The translations under genes were made by a program, and so were the position numbers. A DNA stretch of 64,000 bases, taken from Arenimonas sp. (GTDB taxonomy: Bacteria > Pseudomonadota > Alphaproteobacteria > Rhizobiales > Rhizobiaceae). Under the pieces are notes generated by a model, which saw nothing but the letters and a program-made list of their open reading frames with translations, ran no database searches and was not told the DNA's origin. Every line of letters begins with the position of its first letter. Position 1 is the stretch's first letter. The DNA is taken from NCBI GenBank assembly GCA_019459145.1, contig JAIBEK010000053.1, positions 124,001 to 188,000 of the forward strand, given 5' to 3'. This document shows positions 38,408-48,505 of this stretch, piece by piece.

Positions 38408-39145
38408 ATGCCGGTCGATGCAGCCTTTGCCCGCCACGACATGGCGATCCTCTATGACAGCTTCAACGCTCACGGCGCCGATGGCGATTTCTATCTGAGC
38501 CTGGCTCGTAGCCCCTGCCGCATCCTCGACCTTGGCTGCGGCACCGGTTCCCTCGCGCTGCGGCTCGCCGATCTCGGTCATACGGTCACCGGACTCGACC
38601 CCGCACCCGGCATGCTGGAGGTCGCCCGCGCGAAGGACACGGCAAGCAGAGTGCGCTGGATTGCCGGTGATGCGCGCGGCATCGCGCTTGGCGAGACCTT
38701 CGACCTGATCATCATGACCGGCCATGTTTTCCAGGTCTTCCTTGACGATGTCGAGACGCTCGCAGTCCTTTGCAGCGCGCGGAGGCATCTTGCGGAAGGC
38801 GGCCGGCTCGTCTTCGAGAGCCGCAATCCACCGGCGCGGGCATGGGAAAACTGGACCGAGGAACGAACGCGCGAAACGACCGAGGTGCCGGGCATCGGCC
38901 CGGTCGAGGTCTACTATCAGGTGCGGCAGGCATGGGAGGATTTCGTCCGCTTCGACGCCGTGTTCACCCTGCTGGAGAGCGGCGAGCGCAGGATCAGCGA
39001 GAGCACGTTACGGTTTCCCGGCCAGGACATCATCGCGCAGCTGCTCGAGGCTGCCGGTTTCTCCTTGGTCGAATGGCTCGGAGACTGGGACGGAACGCCG
39101 CTTGCCCCGCACAGCCCAGAAATCATCGTCATCGCCGAGGTCTGA
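38408..39145 (+). CDS. Class I SAM-dependent methyltransferase (small molecule type)
   Basis: A 245-residue protein with the Rossmann SAM-binding motif I ILDLGCGTGSLALRLADLG (about 39-57), an acidic post-I position (VTGLDPAPGML) and motif II around FDLIIMTGHVFQVFLDD. Resembles UbiE/Coq5-like or Methyltransf_25 enzymes; substrate unknown. A strong GAGGAGAGGA ribosome site lies before the start. Last gene of the rph-hemW run, 27 bp after hemW. Confidence 0.85.
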   Translation: MPVDAAFARHDMAILYDSFNAHGADGDFYLSLARSPCRILDLGCGTGSLALRLADLGHTVTGLDPAPGMLEVARAKDTASRVRWIAGDARGIALGETFDLIIMTGHVFQVFLDDVETLAVLCSARRHLAEGGRLVFESRNPPARAWENWTEERTRETTEVPGIGPVEVYYQVRQAWEDFVRFDAVFTLLESGERRISESTLRFPGQDIIAQLLEAAGFSLVEWLGDWDGTPLAPHSPEIIVIAEV

Positions 39146-39171
39146 CACGGCCGCCGGACGCGATCGGCAGG

Positions 39172-39765
39172 TCAGCCGCGTGCCCAGACATGCAGCCAAT
39201 CGGTCGGCTCGCCGTCATAGCCGCCGCCGGACGCCGTCTCTATCCGGGGCGTGGCAAAGCCAGCTAGACGATAGCTCTCCGTCAGCCAATCCTGTGACGG
39301 CCGATTGTAGTAGCGACCGAAGCGGTCCGCCCCCTCTTCCACGCCGGCCTTGAAGCTTGCATAAAACAGGCCGCCGTCGCGCAGGGCGCGGCGGATGCGG
39401 CGAAGGACATCGGGAAGTTCGGCGCGCGGCACATGCAGAAGGCAGGCATTGGCCCAGACGCCGTCATAGGACGCCACCTCGTCCAGATCGGAAAAGCGCA
39501 TGACCCGAACCGTCCGGCCGAGCCTTGCCTCCGCCTCGCTCGCCATGGCCGCCGATCCGTCGGTCGGCGTGACGGCAAAGCCGCGTTCGATCAGCCATGC
39601 GCTGTCCGCGCCCGCGCCGCAGCCCAGCTCCAGGATCGTGCCGCCCGGCGGTAAAAGCTCGGCGAAAGCCGTCAGGCGCGCGACCGGTTCCCGGCGTTCC
39701 CGGGCCGCATAGGTGGCAGCGTTGTCGTCATAGAATGCGATCGGCTTTTCCGGTGAGTTCTCCAA
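39172..39765 (-). CDS. Class I SAM-dependent methyltransferase (Methyltransf_11/25 type)
   Basis: A 197-residue protein with motif I ILELGCGAGADSAWLIERG (about 39-57) followed by VTPTDGSAAMASEAEARLG, the acidic post-I strand, and a later CLLHVPRAELPDVLRRIRRAL. Its N-terminus (FYDDNAATYAARER) is typical of this enzyme group. It starts at a TTG codon preceded by GGGGAG. It converges on the other methyltransferase, to which it is only distantly similar, and follows the dnaA terminator. Substrate unknown. Confidence 0.83.
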   Translation of the reverse strand: MENSPEKPIAFYDDNAATYAARERREPVARLTAFAELLPPGGTILELGCGAGADSAWLIERGFAVTPTDGSAAMASEAEARLGRTVRVMRFSDLDEVASYDGVWANACLLHVPRAELPDVLRRIRRALRDGGLFYASFKAGVEEGADRFGRYYNRPSQDWLTESYRLAGFATPRIETASGGGYDGEPTDWLHVWARG

Positions 39766-39792
39766 ATCGTGTCTCCCCGATCGGCAGCAACG

Positions 39793-39817
39793 AAAAAGGC
39801 CGGCGTTTCCACCGGCC
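39793..39817 (-). terminator. Intrinsic terminator after dnaA
   Basis: GGCCGG / CCGGCC stem with an 8-nt loop, followed on the minus strand by five T residues, 9 bp after the dnaA stop codon. Confidence 0.88.
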
Positions 39818-39825
39818 CCCGTTCC

Positions 39826-41379
39826 TCATGCATTATTCTCGTTGATCAGCCGCTTGAGAAGCTCGATCTCGTGGCTGAGCTTGGTGTCCTCGCCGACCAG
39901 TTCCTCGATCTTGCGCACCGCATGCAGCACGGTCGTGTGATCGCGACCGCCAAAGCGGCGGCCGATTTCCGGGAAGGAGCGTGGCGTCAGGGTCTTGGCC
40001 AGATACATGGCGATCTGGCGCGGCTTGACAATGACGCGGGTGCGGCGGTTCGACACCAGTTCCTGGCGCGAGACATTGTAGTGACGCGCGACGATGCGCT
40101 GAATGTCCTCGATGCGCACGCGCTTCTGCTCGGAGGCCCCGACCAGGTGGGCCAGCAGTTCATCGACCCGCTCGACCGACAGGTTCGGCTCGAAGGAACG
40201 GCGGAAGATCAGTTGATTGAAGGCACCTTCCAAATCCCGGCCGCTGCTCACCACGCTGCGGGCGACATGCGAGAGGATTTCCAGCGGAATGTCGAGCGAA
40301 GCATCGTCCTTCTTGGCGGCATCGAGCCGGCTCTTCAACATTTCCAGACGCATCTCGTAGTCCGGCGCTTCCATCTCGATGGCAACGCCGCCCTGGAGGC
40401 GCGAACGCACCCGCGGGTCGAGCGATTCCAGCTCCCACGGCGCGCGGTCGGCGGCGACGACGACCTGCTTGGCGCTGTCGAGCAACATGTTGAGCAGATG
40501 GCAGAATTCGTGCTGGATCATCTTGCCCTGCAGGAACTGCATGTCGTCGATGATCAGAAGGTCGATGTGGCGCAGCGAGTCCTTGAGGGTCAGGGCGTCG
40601 TTGTCGCGGATCGCGGTGGCGAAGCGCCACATGAAATATTCGGCCGTCAGATAGACGACCCGCGGCGCGCGCGGGCTGTGGACGGCGGCATTGGCGATCG
40701 CCTGCAGCAGGTGGGTTTTGCCCAGGCCGACGGAGGAGTGAATGAACAGCGGGTTGAAGCGAACGGCGCCGGCGCCGGCTTCGGCAATGGTCTTGGCGGC
40801 GGCAAGCGCCACACGGTTCGAGGCGCCTTCGACATAGCCGTCAAAGGTATAGCGGCTGTCGAGCGGCGAACCGAACAGCGGGCCGTTGGGCGTGCTGCGG
40901 GTCGTCGCCGCATGGCCGGCCGACGCGGCGAACTGACCGATCGGCTGGGCCGAAGGCTTGCGGGCCGGTGCGGCAGGCGCCGCATCCGTGGCCGGGCGCT
41001 CGTCGGCTGCCGGGGCCTTCTGGTTGCGGCTCGCGCTGCGCACCAGGATCTCGACCTTCAGAATGGCCGGATCTTCCTGCTGGAAGATGCTGGTGATCAG
41101 GTCGAGGTAGCGATTGTTGATCCACGATTTGAGGAAGGTCGTCGGAACCGTGAGGCGCACGAGGCTCTTCGAGGCGGAATGCAGCTTGAGACGGCCGAAC
41201 CAGCTGGCATAGACGTCCGCACCAACCTGTGCCTTCAGCCGCTGGCTGAAGCGCTCGAACATCACATCATGCTTCATCTCGGAACCGTCCCCTGCCGTGT
41301 CGGAGCGTACGACGCCAAGCGCCGCTTGTGCTTGGTCCCCGTTAACCAGCGCACCGGCCGTCACTGTATTCATCTGCAT
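39826..41379 (-). CDS. dnaA: Chromosomal replication initiator protein DnaA
   Basis: Binds DnaA boxes and opens the origin. The 517-residue product has domain I (about 35-110, [20 protein letters not shown]), a variable proline/alanine-rich domain II, the AAA+ domain III with Walker [10 protein letters not shown] (about 213-222) and [13 protein letters not shown], and the DNA-binding domain IV with the signature [15 protein letters not shown]. An AAGGCGG ribosome site supports the start. An in-frame ATG two codons later is equally possible. A gap of 847 bases separates it from rpsT upstream. Confidence 0.98.
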   Translation of the reverse strand: MQMNTVTAGALVNGDQAQAALGVVRSDTAGDGSEMKHDVMFERFSQRLKAQVGADVYASWFGRLKLHSASKSLVRLTVPTTFLKSWINNRYLDLITSIFQQEDPAILKVEILVRSASRNQKAPAADERPATDAAPAAPARKPSAQPIGQFAASAGHAATTRSTPNGPLFGSPLDSRYTFDGYVEGASNRVALAAAKTIAEAGAGAVRFNPLFIHSSVGLGKTHLLQAIANAAVHSPRAPRVVYLTAEYFMWRFATAIRDNDALTLKDSLRHIDLLIIDDMQFLQGKMIQHEFCHLLNMLLDSAKQVVVAADRAPWELESLDPRVRSRLQGGVAIEMEAPDYEMRLEMLKSRLDAAKKDDASLDIPLEILSHVARSVVSSGRDLEGAFNQLIFRRSFEPNLSVERVDELLAHLVGASEQKRVRIEDIQRIVARHYNVSRQELVSNRRTRVIVKPRQIAMYLAKTLTPRSFPEIGRRFGGRDHTTVLHAVRKIEELVGEDTKLSHEIELLKRLINENNA

Positions 41380-42170
41380 TTTGCCGCCTTTTTAACTTCT
41401 CTGTAGCACCGGGCGCCATGCGTCCGGTGTTCAATCTTGTCCCCGTGCGGTGTGACAGAACGCGCCCTTAAAAGGACGTCGACACCCCTTGTTCGCCTGG
41501 CGACCCAGCCAATGGATCCCCATTCGATATGGATGCTGCAACCTTGCGGTGGCGCGCATCCCGCGCAGATACCGGCGGATCCTTCATCCTCGACATGAAA
41601 GATCGCGACGGGAGCTGCGCTCCTCTTCTGTTTCCTTGCGTCGACTGATCACCGACGTTCTCGACAAAATCCTGCCAGTGCGGAAATCGTGAGATTCCCG
41701 GCGCACGGCCAACAGTGTCTGAAGAAACGGAATAGGAAAATTCCGCCCCAAGTGACGATAGGTGGCCCTGACACGCAATTTGCCAGATCAGAACACCCCC
41801 GGAGGTCAACTCCGCGCCCCTTGTTGGAGGGCATTAAGGCAGGATCAAAAGTGAAGATCAACTGTGATTTTTACGCTAAATTAAGCTGCGGCCATTGACT
41901 CCCCTGCCCTCTTCAGACTGTCACAATTACCGTCTGGAGAATCGCTTTTGAATCAAGGAGATTCAAAAAAGGCCGGGGATCAGTCGAGGAAAATCACGCA
42001 AAAATAAAAATCTGCTTGACTCGAAACCCCGGCCACCTGCCGTTAAGTGATGCTGGACGCAGGCGGCATTCCTCCAGCAACCATTTGATTTTACTGTATT
42101 TTTTCTGTCACCCAGCTGACACCCAATTGTCAAACTGACTGACGACCGACTTCGGATTTCGACAACGCAG
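41380..42170. other. Long gene-free region upstream of dnaA
   Basis: No frame with coding character was found in these about 790 bases. No clear TTATCCACA box was seen, so I do not call an origin. It holds several inverted repeats: CGGAAT-(6)-ATTCCG at 41728-41745, TTTTGAATC-(5)-GATTCAAAA at 41946-41968, and TGTCA-(6)-TGACA at 42106-42121, plus an AT-rich stretch around 41985-42010. A weak minus-strand promoter shape (TTGATC at 41856-41861, CTTAAT at 41833-41838, 17 bp apart) could serve dnaA with a leader of about 450 nt. Confidence 0.5.
41946..41968. repeat. Perfect inverted repeat upstream of dnaA
   Basis: Two perfect 9-bp arms, TTTTGAATC and GATTCAAAA, around a 5-nt loop. No T-run makes it a standard terminator; it could be a protein site or RNA hairpin in the dnaA leader. 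Confidence 0.7.
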
Positions 42171-42196
42171 AAAAAGCCCGGCTTCGCAGCCAGGCT
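42171..42196 (-). terminator. Intrinsic terminator after rpsT
   Basis: On the minus strand, GCCTGGCT / AGCCGGGC (one G-T pair) with loop GCGA is followed by five T residues, about 30 bp after the rpsT stop. Confidence 0.85.
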
Positions 42197-42226
42197 CTCT
42201 CAATCATGACAAAAATGGGGCGGAAA

Positions 42227-42493
42227 TTAGACCGCCAACGCCTTTACGCGGCTCGCGAGACGCGAGATCTTGCGCGAAGCGGTGTTGGCGTGGACGACGC
42301 CCCTGGTGGCAGCGCGCTGCAGTTCCGGCTGGGCGGCCTTGAGCGCGTCCTTTGCCAGAGCGGCATCACCCGAGGCGATGGCTTCTTCAACCTTGCGGAT
42401 GAAGCCGCGAACGCGGGAACGGCGAGCCTTGTTGACTGCGGTACGGCGAGCGATCTTGCGGGTCGCCTTCTTCGCCGAAGTGGTATTGGCCAT
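42227..42493 (-). CDS. rpsT: 30S ribosomal protein S20
   Basis: Primary 16S rRNA-binding protein of the small subunit. The 88-residue, strongly basic product ([17 protein letters not shown]...) matches alphaproteobacterial S20, with the typical alanine-rich helices and the [19 protein letters not shown] end. A single-gene unit with its own promoter and terminator, upstream of dnaA on the same strand. Confidence 0.97.
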   Translation of the reverse strand: MANTTSAKKATRKIARRTAVNKARRSRVRGFIRKVEEAIASGDAALAKDALKAAQPELQRAATRGVVHANTASRKISRLASRVKALAV

Positions 42494-42618
42494 GGATGCC
42501 TCTCTTCGAATTCAAACCAAACTCCGCCATCGCCGCGTCGGGTCGTTGCGACCTGCCATTCCAGCAATTCGGGAGCTATTCTCGGAAAAGCCATCAGCTT
42601 TCCCAACCGTGGGCGGGC

Positions 42619-42647
42619 ATATAGCCCGAAAGCGCAGGGTCGTCAAC
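42619..42647 (-). promoter_or_regulatory. rpsT promoter (textbook rhizobial sigma-70)
   Basis: GTTGAC (42642-42647), 17-bp spacer, perfect CTATAT (42619-42624) on the minus strand. Transcription should start near 42612, giving a leader of about 120 nt before rpsT. Confidence 0.88.
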
Positions 42648-42684
42648 GCGCAATTTGAAGGAAATCGCGCGTTCGACGAGTCCC

Positions 42685-43458
42685 TCAGCGGTTCTTGAAC
42701 TCCGGCTTGCGCTTCTCGGTGAAGGCAGCCATGCCTTCCTTCTGGTCCTCGGTGGCGAAGAGCGAGTGGAAGAGCCGGCGCTCGAAGCGCAAACCCTCGC
42801 TCAGCGTCAGCTCGAAAGCCCGGCTGACCGTCTCCTTGACCATGCCGACGGCCGTCTGAGAGAAGCCGGCAATTTTCTCGGCAGCAGCGACCGCCTCGTC
42901 CAGCAGGCGCTCCTGGTCCACCACGCGTGCGACCAGTCCGGCACTCTCGGCCTCGTGGGCGTCCATTAGCCGTCCGGTGAGGCAAAGGTCCATGGCCTTG
43001 GCCTTGCCGACCGCGCGGGTGAGGCGCTGCGTGCCACCCATCCCGGGGATGACGCCGAGGGTGATTTCCGGCTGGCCGAACTTCGCCGTCTTGGCGGCGA
43101 TGATGAAGTCGCACATCATGGCAAGCTCGCAACCGCCGCCGAGCGCAAAGCCGGATACGGCGGCGATCATCGGCTTGCGGAAGCCCGCCACATCGTCCCA
43201 TCCGCTGAACAGATCGGCCCGATAGGCGTCGACGAAGTCGAGCGACTGCATCTCCTTGATATCGGCGCCGGCGGCAAAGGCCTTTTCCGAGCCGGTCAGC
43301 ACGACGGCGCCGATGCCGTCATCCGCCTGCAGTTCGCCGAGCAGCTGGCGCAGTTCGGCCAGCACGGTCGAATTGAGCGCATTCAGCGCCTGCGGCCGGT
43401 TGAGCGTGATGATCGCCACGCGGCCGCGGGTCTCCAGCAGGAGGGTTTCATAGGTCAT
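42685..43458 (-). CDS. Enoyl-CoA hydratase
   Basis: Hydrates trans-2-enoyl-CoA in fatty acid beta-oxidation. The 257-residue crotonase has the oxyanion-hole stretches [13 protein letters not shown] (about 62-74) and [16 protein letters not shown] (about 106-121), and both catalytic glutamates, E116 in GGCELAMM and E136 within [15 protein letters not shown]. Length and motifs fit the short-chain type (FadB1/EchA). It is 26 bp downstream of mutM and probably co-transcribed with it. Confidence 0.93.
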   Translation of the reverse strand: MTYETLLLETRGRVAIITLNRPQALNALNSTVLAELRQLLGELQADDGIGAVVLTGSEKAFAAGADIKEMQSLDFVDAYRADLFSGWDDVAGFRKPMIAAVSGFALGGGCELAMMCDFIIAAKTAKFGQPEITLGVIPGMGGTQRLTRAVGKAKAMDLCLTGRLMDAHEAESAGLVARVVDQERLLDEAVAAAEKIAGFSQTAVGMVKETVSRAFELTLSEGLRFERRLFHSLFATEDQKEGMAAFTEKRKPEFKNR

Positions 43459-43484
43459 CGGTATCTCCCGTTTCTTATTGAAGG

Positions 43485-44381
43485 CTATTTCTGGCAGTGG
43501 TGACAGTAGAATGACGAACGTCCGCCCTGCACGATGCGCTCGATCCTACCGCCGCAGCCGGGCGTCCGGCAAGCTTCGCCCTCGCGGTCGTAGACGCAGA
43601 AACTGTGCTGAAAATAGCCGAGCGTGCCGTCGGCCTGGATATGGTCGCGCAGCGACGAGCCACCCGCCTCGATCGCATCGGCGATCACCGCGCGGATCGC
43701 CTCGGTCAGCGACTGCAGTTCCTTCTTCGGCCGGCCGGTCGGCGTGACAAGGCTCGCGGCCACGCGCTGCGGCGACAGATGCGACCGCCACAGCGCCTCG
43801 CACACATAGATATTTCCGAGCCCGGCAATGACCTTCTGGTCGAGCAGGGCCGTCTTCAGCGGTTGCTGCTTGCCGGCGAACCGGCCGGCAAGATAGGCGG
43901 CGTCGAGCGCATTGCCGACAGGCTCGGGCCCAAGGTCGCGAAAGGCCGGATACAGATCGAGATCGTTGCGCAGCGCCAGATCCATGAAACCGAAGCGGCG
44001 CGGGTCATTATAGATGACGCGCGCCGGCCCCCTGCCCTCTGCCCGCTGCAGATGAAAGATGACGTGATCGTGCTTCTCGTCCTTCGAGCGAGCATGGTGG
44101 AAATCGCCCGGCTGGTCGGACCTTTCCCCTTCCTCGATGCGGAACGAACCCGACATGCCGAGATGGGCGACCACGGTCGTTCCGTCTTCGAGGTCGATCA
44201 GCAGGTATTTGGCGCGCCGCGCGAGGCCGATGATCTGCCGGCCGGTCAGCCGTGCGACGAAATCGCGCGGCAGGGGAAAGCGCAGGTCAGGACGACGCAG
44301 TTCGACCCGCTGCATCACAGCCCCTTCCATGGTCGGCGAAAGCCCTCTTTTGACCGTCTCAACCTCTGGCAATTCCGGCAT
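43485..44381 (-). CDS. mutM: Formamidopyrimidine-DNA glycosylase (Fpg)
   Basis: Base-excision repair enzyme that removes 8-oxoguanine. The 298-residue product begins [14 protein letters not shown], where the Pro after cleavage of Met is the catalytic nucleophile and E3 and E6 of the motif follow. It has the helix-two-turn-helix stretch and a C-terminal zinc finger with four cysteines (CxxxxxxxCxxCG-type end, [18 protein letters not shown] and FYCHHCQK). The start was fixed by the MPELPE motif. Divergent from ubiE. Confidence 0.97.
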   Translation of the reverse strand: MPELPEVETVKRGLSPTMEGAVMQRVELRRPDLRFPLPRDFVARLTGRQIIGLARRAKYLLIDLEDGTTVVAHLGMSGSFRIEEGERSDQPGDFHHARSKDEKHDHVIFHLQRAEGRGPARVIYNDPRRFGFMDLALRNDLDLYPAFRDLGPEPVGNALDAAYLAGRFAGKQQPLKTALLDQKVIAGLGNIYVCEALWRSHLSPQRVAASLVTPTGRPKKELQSLTEAIRAVIADAIEAGGSSLRDHIQADGTLGYFQHSFCVYDREGEACRTPGCGGRIERIVQGGRSSFYCHHCQK

Positions 44382-44523
44382 CGCATCCCATCTTTCCGTT
44401 TGAACGGCGCCTGAAACGTCTGTAGACCAGCGCAACAGCGCGTTTGCCGACCAGGCCCGAGATAGCGCGCCTGATGCGATTTCGCTACGGTCTTTCGACC
44501 GCATGAGACAATGGAGTGATCAG

Positions 44524-45300
44524 ATGGCCGAGAGCCGCACTTCCGCCGATGGCGGCATGGAAACCTCCTACGGCTTCCGCGAGGTCGCGGAAGGCGAAAA
44601 GCAGGTTCTGGTCAACGAGGTCTTCCACAAGGTCGCCAAGCGCTACGACATCATGAACGACGTCATGTCGGCGGGCCTGCACCGCATCTGGAAGGATGCG
44701 ATGATCGCCGCGCTCAACCCGCGCAAGGACCCCGCCTACAAGGTGCTCGACGTCGCGGGCGGCACCGGCGACATCGCCTTTCGCATCGTCGAGGCTTCCG
44801 GCCGGCTGGCTCACGCCACCGTGCTCGACATCAACGGCTCGATGCTCGGCGTCGGCGCCGAGCGCGCGGAGAAGAAGGGCCTTTCGGACAACCTCACCTT
44901 CGTCGAGGCGAATGCCGAGGCACTGCCCTTCGAGGACAACAGCTTCGACGCCTATACGATCGCGTTCGGCATCCGCAACGTGCCGCGCATCGATGTCGCC
45001 TTGAGCGAAGCCCACCGCGTGCTCAAGCGCGGCGGCCGCCTGCTGGTGCTGGAATTCTCCGAAGTCGAGATGCCGCTGCTCGACCGGTTCTACGACCAAT
45101 GGTCGTTCAAGGCCATTCCGCGGTTCGGCAAGATGATCACCGGCGATGCCGAGCCCTATCAGTATCTGGTGGAATCGATCCGCAAGTTCCCCAACCAGCG
45201 TGACTTCGCCGCAATGATTACCAAGGCCGGTTTCTCGCGGGTTACCTTCACCAATTATTCCGGGGGCATCGCGGCACTGCATTCCGGCTGGAAACTCTGA
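44524..45300 (+). CDS. ubiE: Ubiquinone/menaquinone methyltransferase UbiE
   Basis: C-methylates the ubiquinone ring precursor. The 258-residue product has the SAM motif [15 protein letters not shown] (about 75-89) and the UbiE signatures [17 protein letters not shown] and the [21 protein letters not shown] stretch split over motifs II and III. A GGAG ribosome site precedes the start; seven further codons upstream are in frame. ubiB starts 5 bp after its stop. Confidence 0.96.
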   Translation: MAESRTSADGGMETSYGFREVAEGEKQVLVNEVFHKVAKRYDIMNDVMSAGLHRIWKDAMIAALNPRKDPAYKVLDVAGGTGDIAFRIVEASGRLAHATVLDINGSMLGVGAERAEKKGLSDNLTFVEANAEALPFEDNSFDAYTIAFGIRNVPRIDVALSEAHRVLKRGGRLLVLEFSEVEMPLLDRFYDQWSFKAIPRFGKMITGDAEPYQYLVESIRKFPNQRDFAAMITKAGFSRVTFTNYSGGIAALHSGWKL

Positions 45301-45305
45301 TCTTC

Positions 45306-46880
45306 ATGAGCACTGTCGGAGCATATTTCCGCCTGGCGCGGGTGGGCTGGGTGCTGGTCAGGGAAGGGGTGATCTCCGCCCTGCCCTCCGAGGACCTTCC
45401 TCCGCTGGTCGCCTTCGCCAAGGGGGCGGCCGGACTTCTGGCGCGCAGCCGCGCCCGGCGTGAGCACCGTTCCGACCGGCTGGCCCGCGCCGTCGAGCGG
45501 CTCGGGCCGTCCTATGTCAAGATCGGCCAGTTCCTGGCGACGCGGCCGGACGTGGTCGGCGCCGAATTCGCCGAGGACCTCGCCGGCCTGCAGGATCGCA
45601 TGGCATTCTTCCCGACGGAGGCCGCCAAGGCGACGGTGACGGGCTCGCTCGGCCGCTCGATCGAGGATCTCTACGCCTCGTTCGGCGAACCGATCGCGGC
45701 CGCCTCGATCGCCCAGGTGCACCCGGCCGAAATCGACACCCCCGAGGGACGCAAGAAGGTGGCCGTCAAGGTCATCCGGCCCGGCGTCAGAAAGCGATTT
45801 GCCGCCGATCTCGAGGCCATGTATCTCGTCTCCCACCTGCAGGAACGCTTCCTGCCACATACCCGGCGCCTGCGTCCGGTCGAGGTGACCCGCACGCTCG
45901 AGCAGACCACCAAGGTCGAGATGGACCTTCGGCTCGAGGCGGCGGCGCTGTCGGAGATCACCGAAAACACGAAGGACGATCCCGGCTTCCGCGTGCCGAT
46001 CGTCGACTGGGAGCGCACCGGCCGCGATGTCGTCACCATGGAATGGATCGACGGCATCAAGATGTCCGATGTCGAGGCGCTGAAGGCGGCCGGCCACGAT
46101 CTCGACCATCTCGCCGACACACTGATCCAGTCCTTCCTGCGCCATACCCTGCGCGACGGTTTCTTCCATGCCGACATGCATCCGGGCAACCTGTTCGTCG
46201 CCCCGGACGGCATGATCGTCGCGGTCGACATGGGCATTGCCGGGCGTCTTGGAAAGAAGGAGCGCCGCTTCCTCGCCGAGATCCTCTACGGCTTCATCAC
46301 CCGCGACTATCTGCGGGTCGCCGAGGTGCATTTCGAGGCCGGCTATGTTCCGTCGCACCACAATGTCGCAAGCTTTGCCCAGGCGATCCGGGCGATCGGC
46401 GAGCCAATCCATGGCCAGCCGGCCGAAACCATCTCCATGGGCAAACTGCTGACCCTACTGTTCGAAGTCACCGAACTGTTCGACATGGAGACCCGGCCCG
46501 AACTGGTCATGCTGCAGAAGACCATGGTCGTGGTCGAGGGCGTGGCCCGCATGCTCAATCCGCGCTTCAACATGTGGAAGGCTTCCGACCCGGTCGTCTC
46601 GCAGTGGATCCGCGACAATCTCGGCCCCAAGCGCATCGCCGGCGACCTCAAGGACGGGTTGCGCGCAGCCTTCCGGCTGGCCGAAGCTCTGCCGGAGATC
46701 GCCGCCAAGACGGAAAAGCTGCACGGCGAAATTGTCCACATGAGCGAAAACGGCCTGCGGTTCGACCCCGAGACGACCGAGGCGATCGGACGCTCGGAGG
46801 CCCGCCACAGCCGTTTCGGGCGGCTGGCGCTCTGGGTGATCGCCGGCCTGCTGCTCTGGATCGCCATCAAAATCGGTTGA
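45306..46880 (+). CDS. ubiB: Ubiquinone biosynthesis protein UbiB (ABC1/ADCK atypical kinase)
   Basis: Membrane-linked ATPase or kinase-like protein required for ubiquinone synthesis. The 524 residues show the KxGQ motif in YVKIGQFLATRPD (about 70-82), the Ala-rich AAASIAQVHPAE loop, VAVKVIRPGV with the ATP-site lysine, the HADMHPGNL catalytic loop and DMG (VAVDMGIAGRL). A C-terminal hydrophobic helix (about 500-522) anchors it in the membrane. Forms a pair with ubiE. Confidence 0.95.
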   Translation: MSTVGAYFRLARVGWVLVREGVISALPSEDLPPLVAFAKGAAGLLARSRARREHRSDRLARAVERLGPSYVKIGQFLATRPDVVGAEFAEDLAGLQDRMAFFPTEAAKATVTGSLGRSIEDLYASFGEPIAAASIAQVHPAEIDTPEGRKKVAVKVIRPGVRKRFAADLEAMYLVSHLQERFLPHTRRLRPVEVTRTLEQTTKVEMDLRLEAAALSEITENTKDDPGFRVPIVDWERTGRDVVTMEWIDGIKMSDVEALKAAGHDLDHLADTLIQSFLRHTLRDGFFHADMHPGNLFVAPDGMIVAVDMGIAGRLGKKERRFLAEILYGFITRDYLRVAEVHFEAGYVPSHHNVASFAQAIRAIGEPIHGQPAETISMGKLLTLLFEVTELFDMETRPELVMLQKTMVVVEGVARMLNPRFNMWKASDPVVSQWIRDNLGPKRIAGDLKDGLRAAFRLAEALPEIAAKTEKLHGEIVHMSENGLRFDPETTEAIGRSEARHSRFGRLALWVIAGLLLWIAIKIG

Positions 46881-47014
46881 TTTGGCGGAAAAACCTTTCT
46901 ACGCCTAGACGCGCCCTCGTGCTCCATTCACCTCGCAATGGGCGGCTCTCGCCGCTTCCGTTTCCATTCGATGCTTTTTGTGCGCTCTTTCTGCGCCATA
47001 ATCCGGGAAATGCC

Positions 47015-48502
47015 ATGTCGGCCACCAATGCCAATTTTGTCCGCACGACTTTTCTGATGCTGATCGTCGGAACTATCGTCCTGACCGGAATCATCCTATC
47101 CTCCCTCTGGCTCGTTGACCGCAGCCGCGAGACCTTCGCCTATATCATTCACGAACGGGACATCCGCCGCGCGTCCGCCGACCTTCTGCAGACGCTCGTC
47201 GATGCGGAGACTGGCCAGCGCGGCTTCATGCTGACCCAGGACGAAAGCTTTCTCGATGTCTATGAGGAGGCCATGACGCATGTTCGCGAAAATCTGTCGA
47301 CGGTAGCCGACCTCGTCCGCGGCAAGACGATCAAGGAAGAGAAAATGCCGACCCTGCGTCGGTTGATCGAAAGCAAGCTGGAAGAACTGACGCACACCGT
47401 CGCGCTGACACGAGAGGGAAGGCAAGAGGAAGCGATCGACCTCACCCGCTCGGAACTCGGCCGTGAACTGATGGACCAGATTCGCGAGATCCTTGAATTC
47501 TTCCGGGCCCAGTCGGATATCAACGTCGACAATGGCGTGGCCGGACAGCTCGAGGCGAATTCCCAGCTGCAATGGTTCATGATCGGCGGTGGCATCGCCA
47601 TCCTTGCGGTGATGGGCGGGGCGATCGCGATCATCACCCAGCATGTCCGGGCGCTTTCCAGCGCCCGCGCAGAGGTCGAACTGCTCAATGCCGGGCTGGA
47701 AGATCGCGTCAACGAGCGCACCGAGGATCTGATGCGCGCCAACCAGGAGATCCAGCGCTTCGCCTATATCGTCACGCACGATCTTCGCGCGCCGCTTGTC
47801 AACGTCATGGGCTTCACCGCCGAGCTGGATACCTCGCTCAAGGCACTGCAGGCCTATGTGCTGGCAGACGGGGACAAGGTAACGGAAGAGCAGATCAGGG
47901 ATGCCCGGCTGGCCGCATCGGAAGACCTGCCGGAGGCGATCGGCTTCATCCGCTCGTCGACGAAGAAGATGGACGGCCTGATCAACGCCATCCTGAAGAT
48001 CTCGCGCGACGGCCGACGGCCGCTCAAGCCCGAGAGGATCGAACTGAAGGCCATGCTGGAGGCGACAAGCGCCAGCGTTCACCATCAGATCAGCGAAAGC
48101 GACGGCAGCGTCGTGCTCGACGTTCGCGTCCCGATGATCAATACGGACCGCTTTTCTCTCGAGCAGATCCTTGGTAACCTTTTCGATAATGCCGTGAAGT
48201 ATAAACAACCGGAGAGGCCACTGAATCTCGCCGTACGCATCCTGCCTGAAGGGCGGAACATGGTGCGCATCGAAGTCGAGGACAATGGCCGCGGCATTGC
48301 AGACGAAGACCACGAACGCATTTTCGAGCTTTTCCGCCGATCCGGACAACAGGACAAGTCGGGAGAAGGCATCGGGCTTGCGCATGTGCGCTCCCTGGCA
48401 CGGAACCTCGGCGGGGAGATAACCGTTCGGTCCAAAATTGGCTCGGGGTCGACCTTCGTACTGCGCCTGCCATCGGATTTGTCGCGTATTGTACGGAGTT
48501 GA
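47015..48502 (+). CDS. CHASE3-domain membrane sensor histidine kinase
   Basis: A 495-residue kinase: membrane helices at about 11-35 and 187-208 enclose a periplasmic CHASE3 domain with the hallmark DAETGQRGFML (63-73). A coiled coil (about 213-248), a HisKA domain with the phosphorylated H255 (in IVTHDLRAPL) and an HATPase domain with N-box NLFDNAVKY, DNGRGIAD and GEGIGLAHV follow. It resembles the cyanobacterial-phytochrome-partner class of kinases. The next gene, a single receiver, begins 3 bp later. The frame is open for 324 codons further upstream inside ubiB; the start was chosen at the ATG before the first helix. Signal unknown. Confidence 0.88.
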   Translation: MSATNANFVRTTFLMLIVGTIVLTGIILSSLWLVDRSRETFAYIIHERDIRRASADLLQTLVDAETGQRGFMLTQDESFLDVYEEAMTHVRENLSTVADLVRGKTIKEEKMPTLRRLIESKLEELTHTVALTREGRQEEAIDLTRSELGRELMDQIREILEFFRAQSDINVDNGVAGQLEANSQLQWFMIGGGIAILAVMGGAIAIITQHVRALSSARAEVELLNAGLEDRVNERTEDLMRANQEIQRFAYIVTHDLRAPLVNVMGFTAELDTSLKALQAYVLADGDKVTEEQIRDARLAASEDLPEAIGFIRSSTKKMDGLINAILKISRDGRRPLKPERIELKAMLEATSASVHHQISESDGSVVLDVRVPMINTDRFSLEQILGNLFDNAVKYKQPERPLNLAVRILPEGRNMVRIEVEDNGRGIADEDHERIFELFRRSGQQDKSGEGIGLAHVRSLARNLGGEITVRSKIGSGSTFVLRLPSDLSRIVRS

Positions 48503-48505
48503 GAG

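Noticed and set aside
41380-42170. Replication origin upstream of dnaA
   Set aside because: No TTATCCACA-type boxes found by eye, and rhizobial origins studied so far lie near hemE, not dnaA.
46043-47014. Open frame upstream of the CHASE3 kinase running through ubiB
   Set aside because: ubiB is clearly coding in another frame over this stretch; the extra 324 codons have no recognisable domain. The kinase start was placed at the ATG before the first membrane helix.
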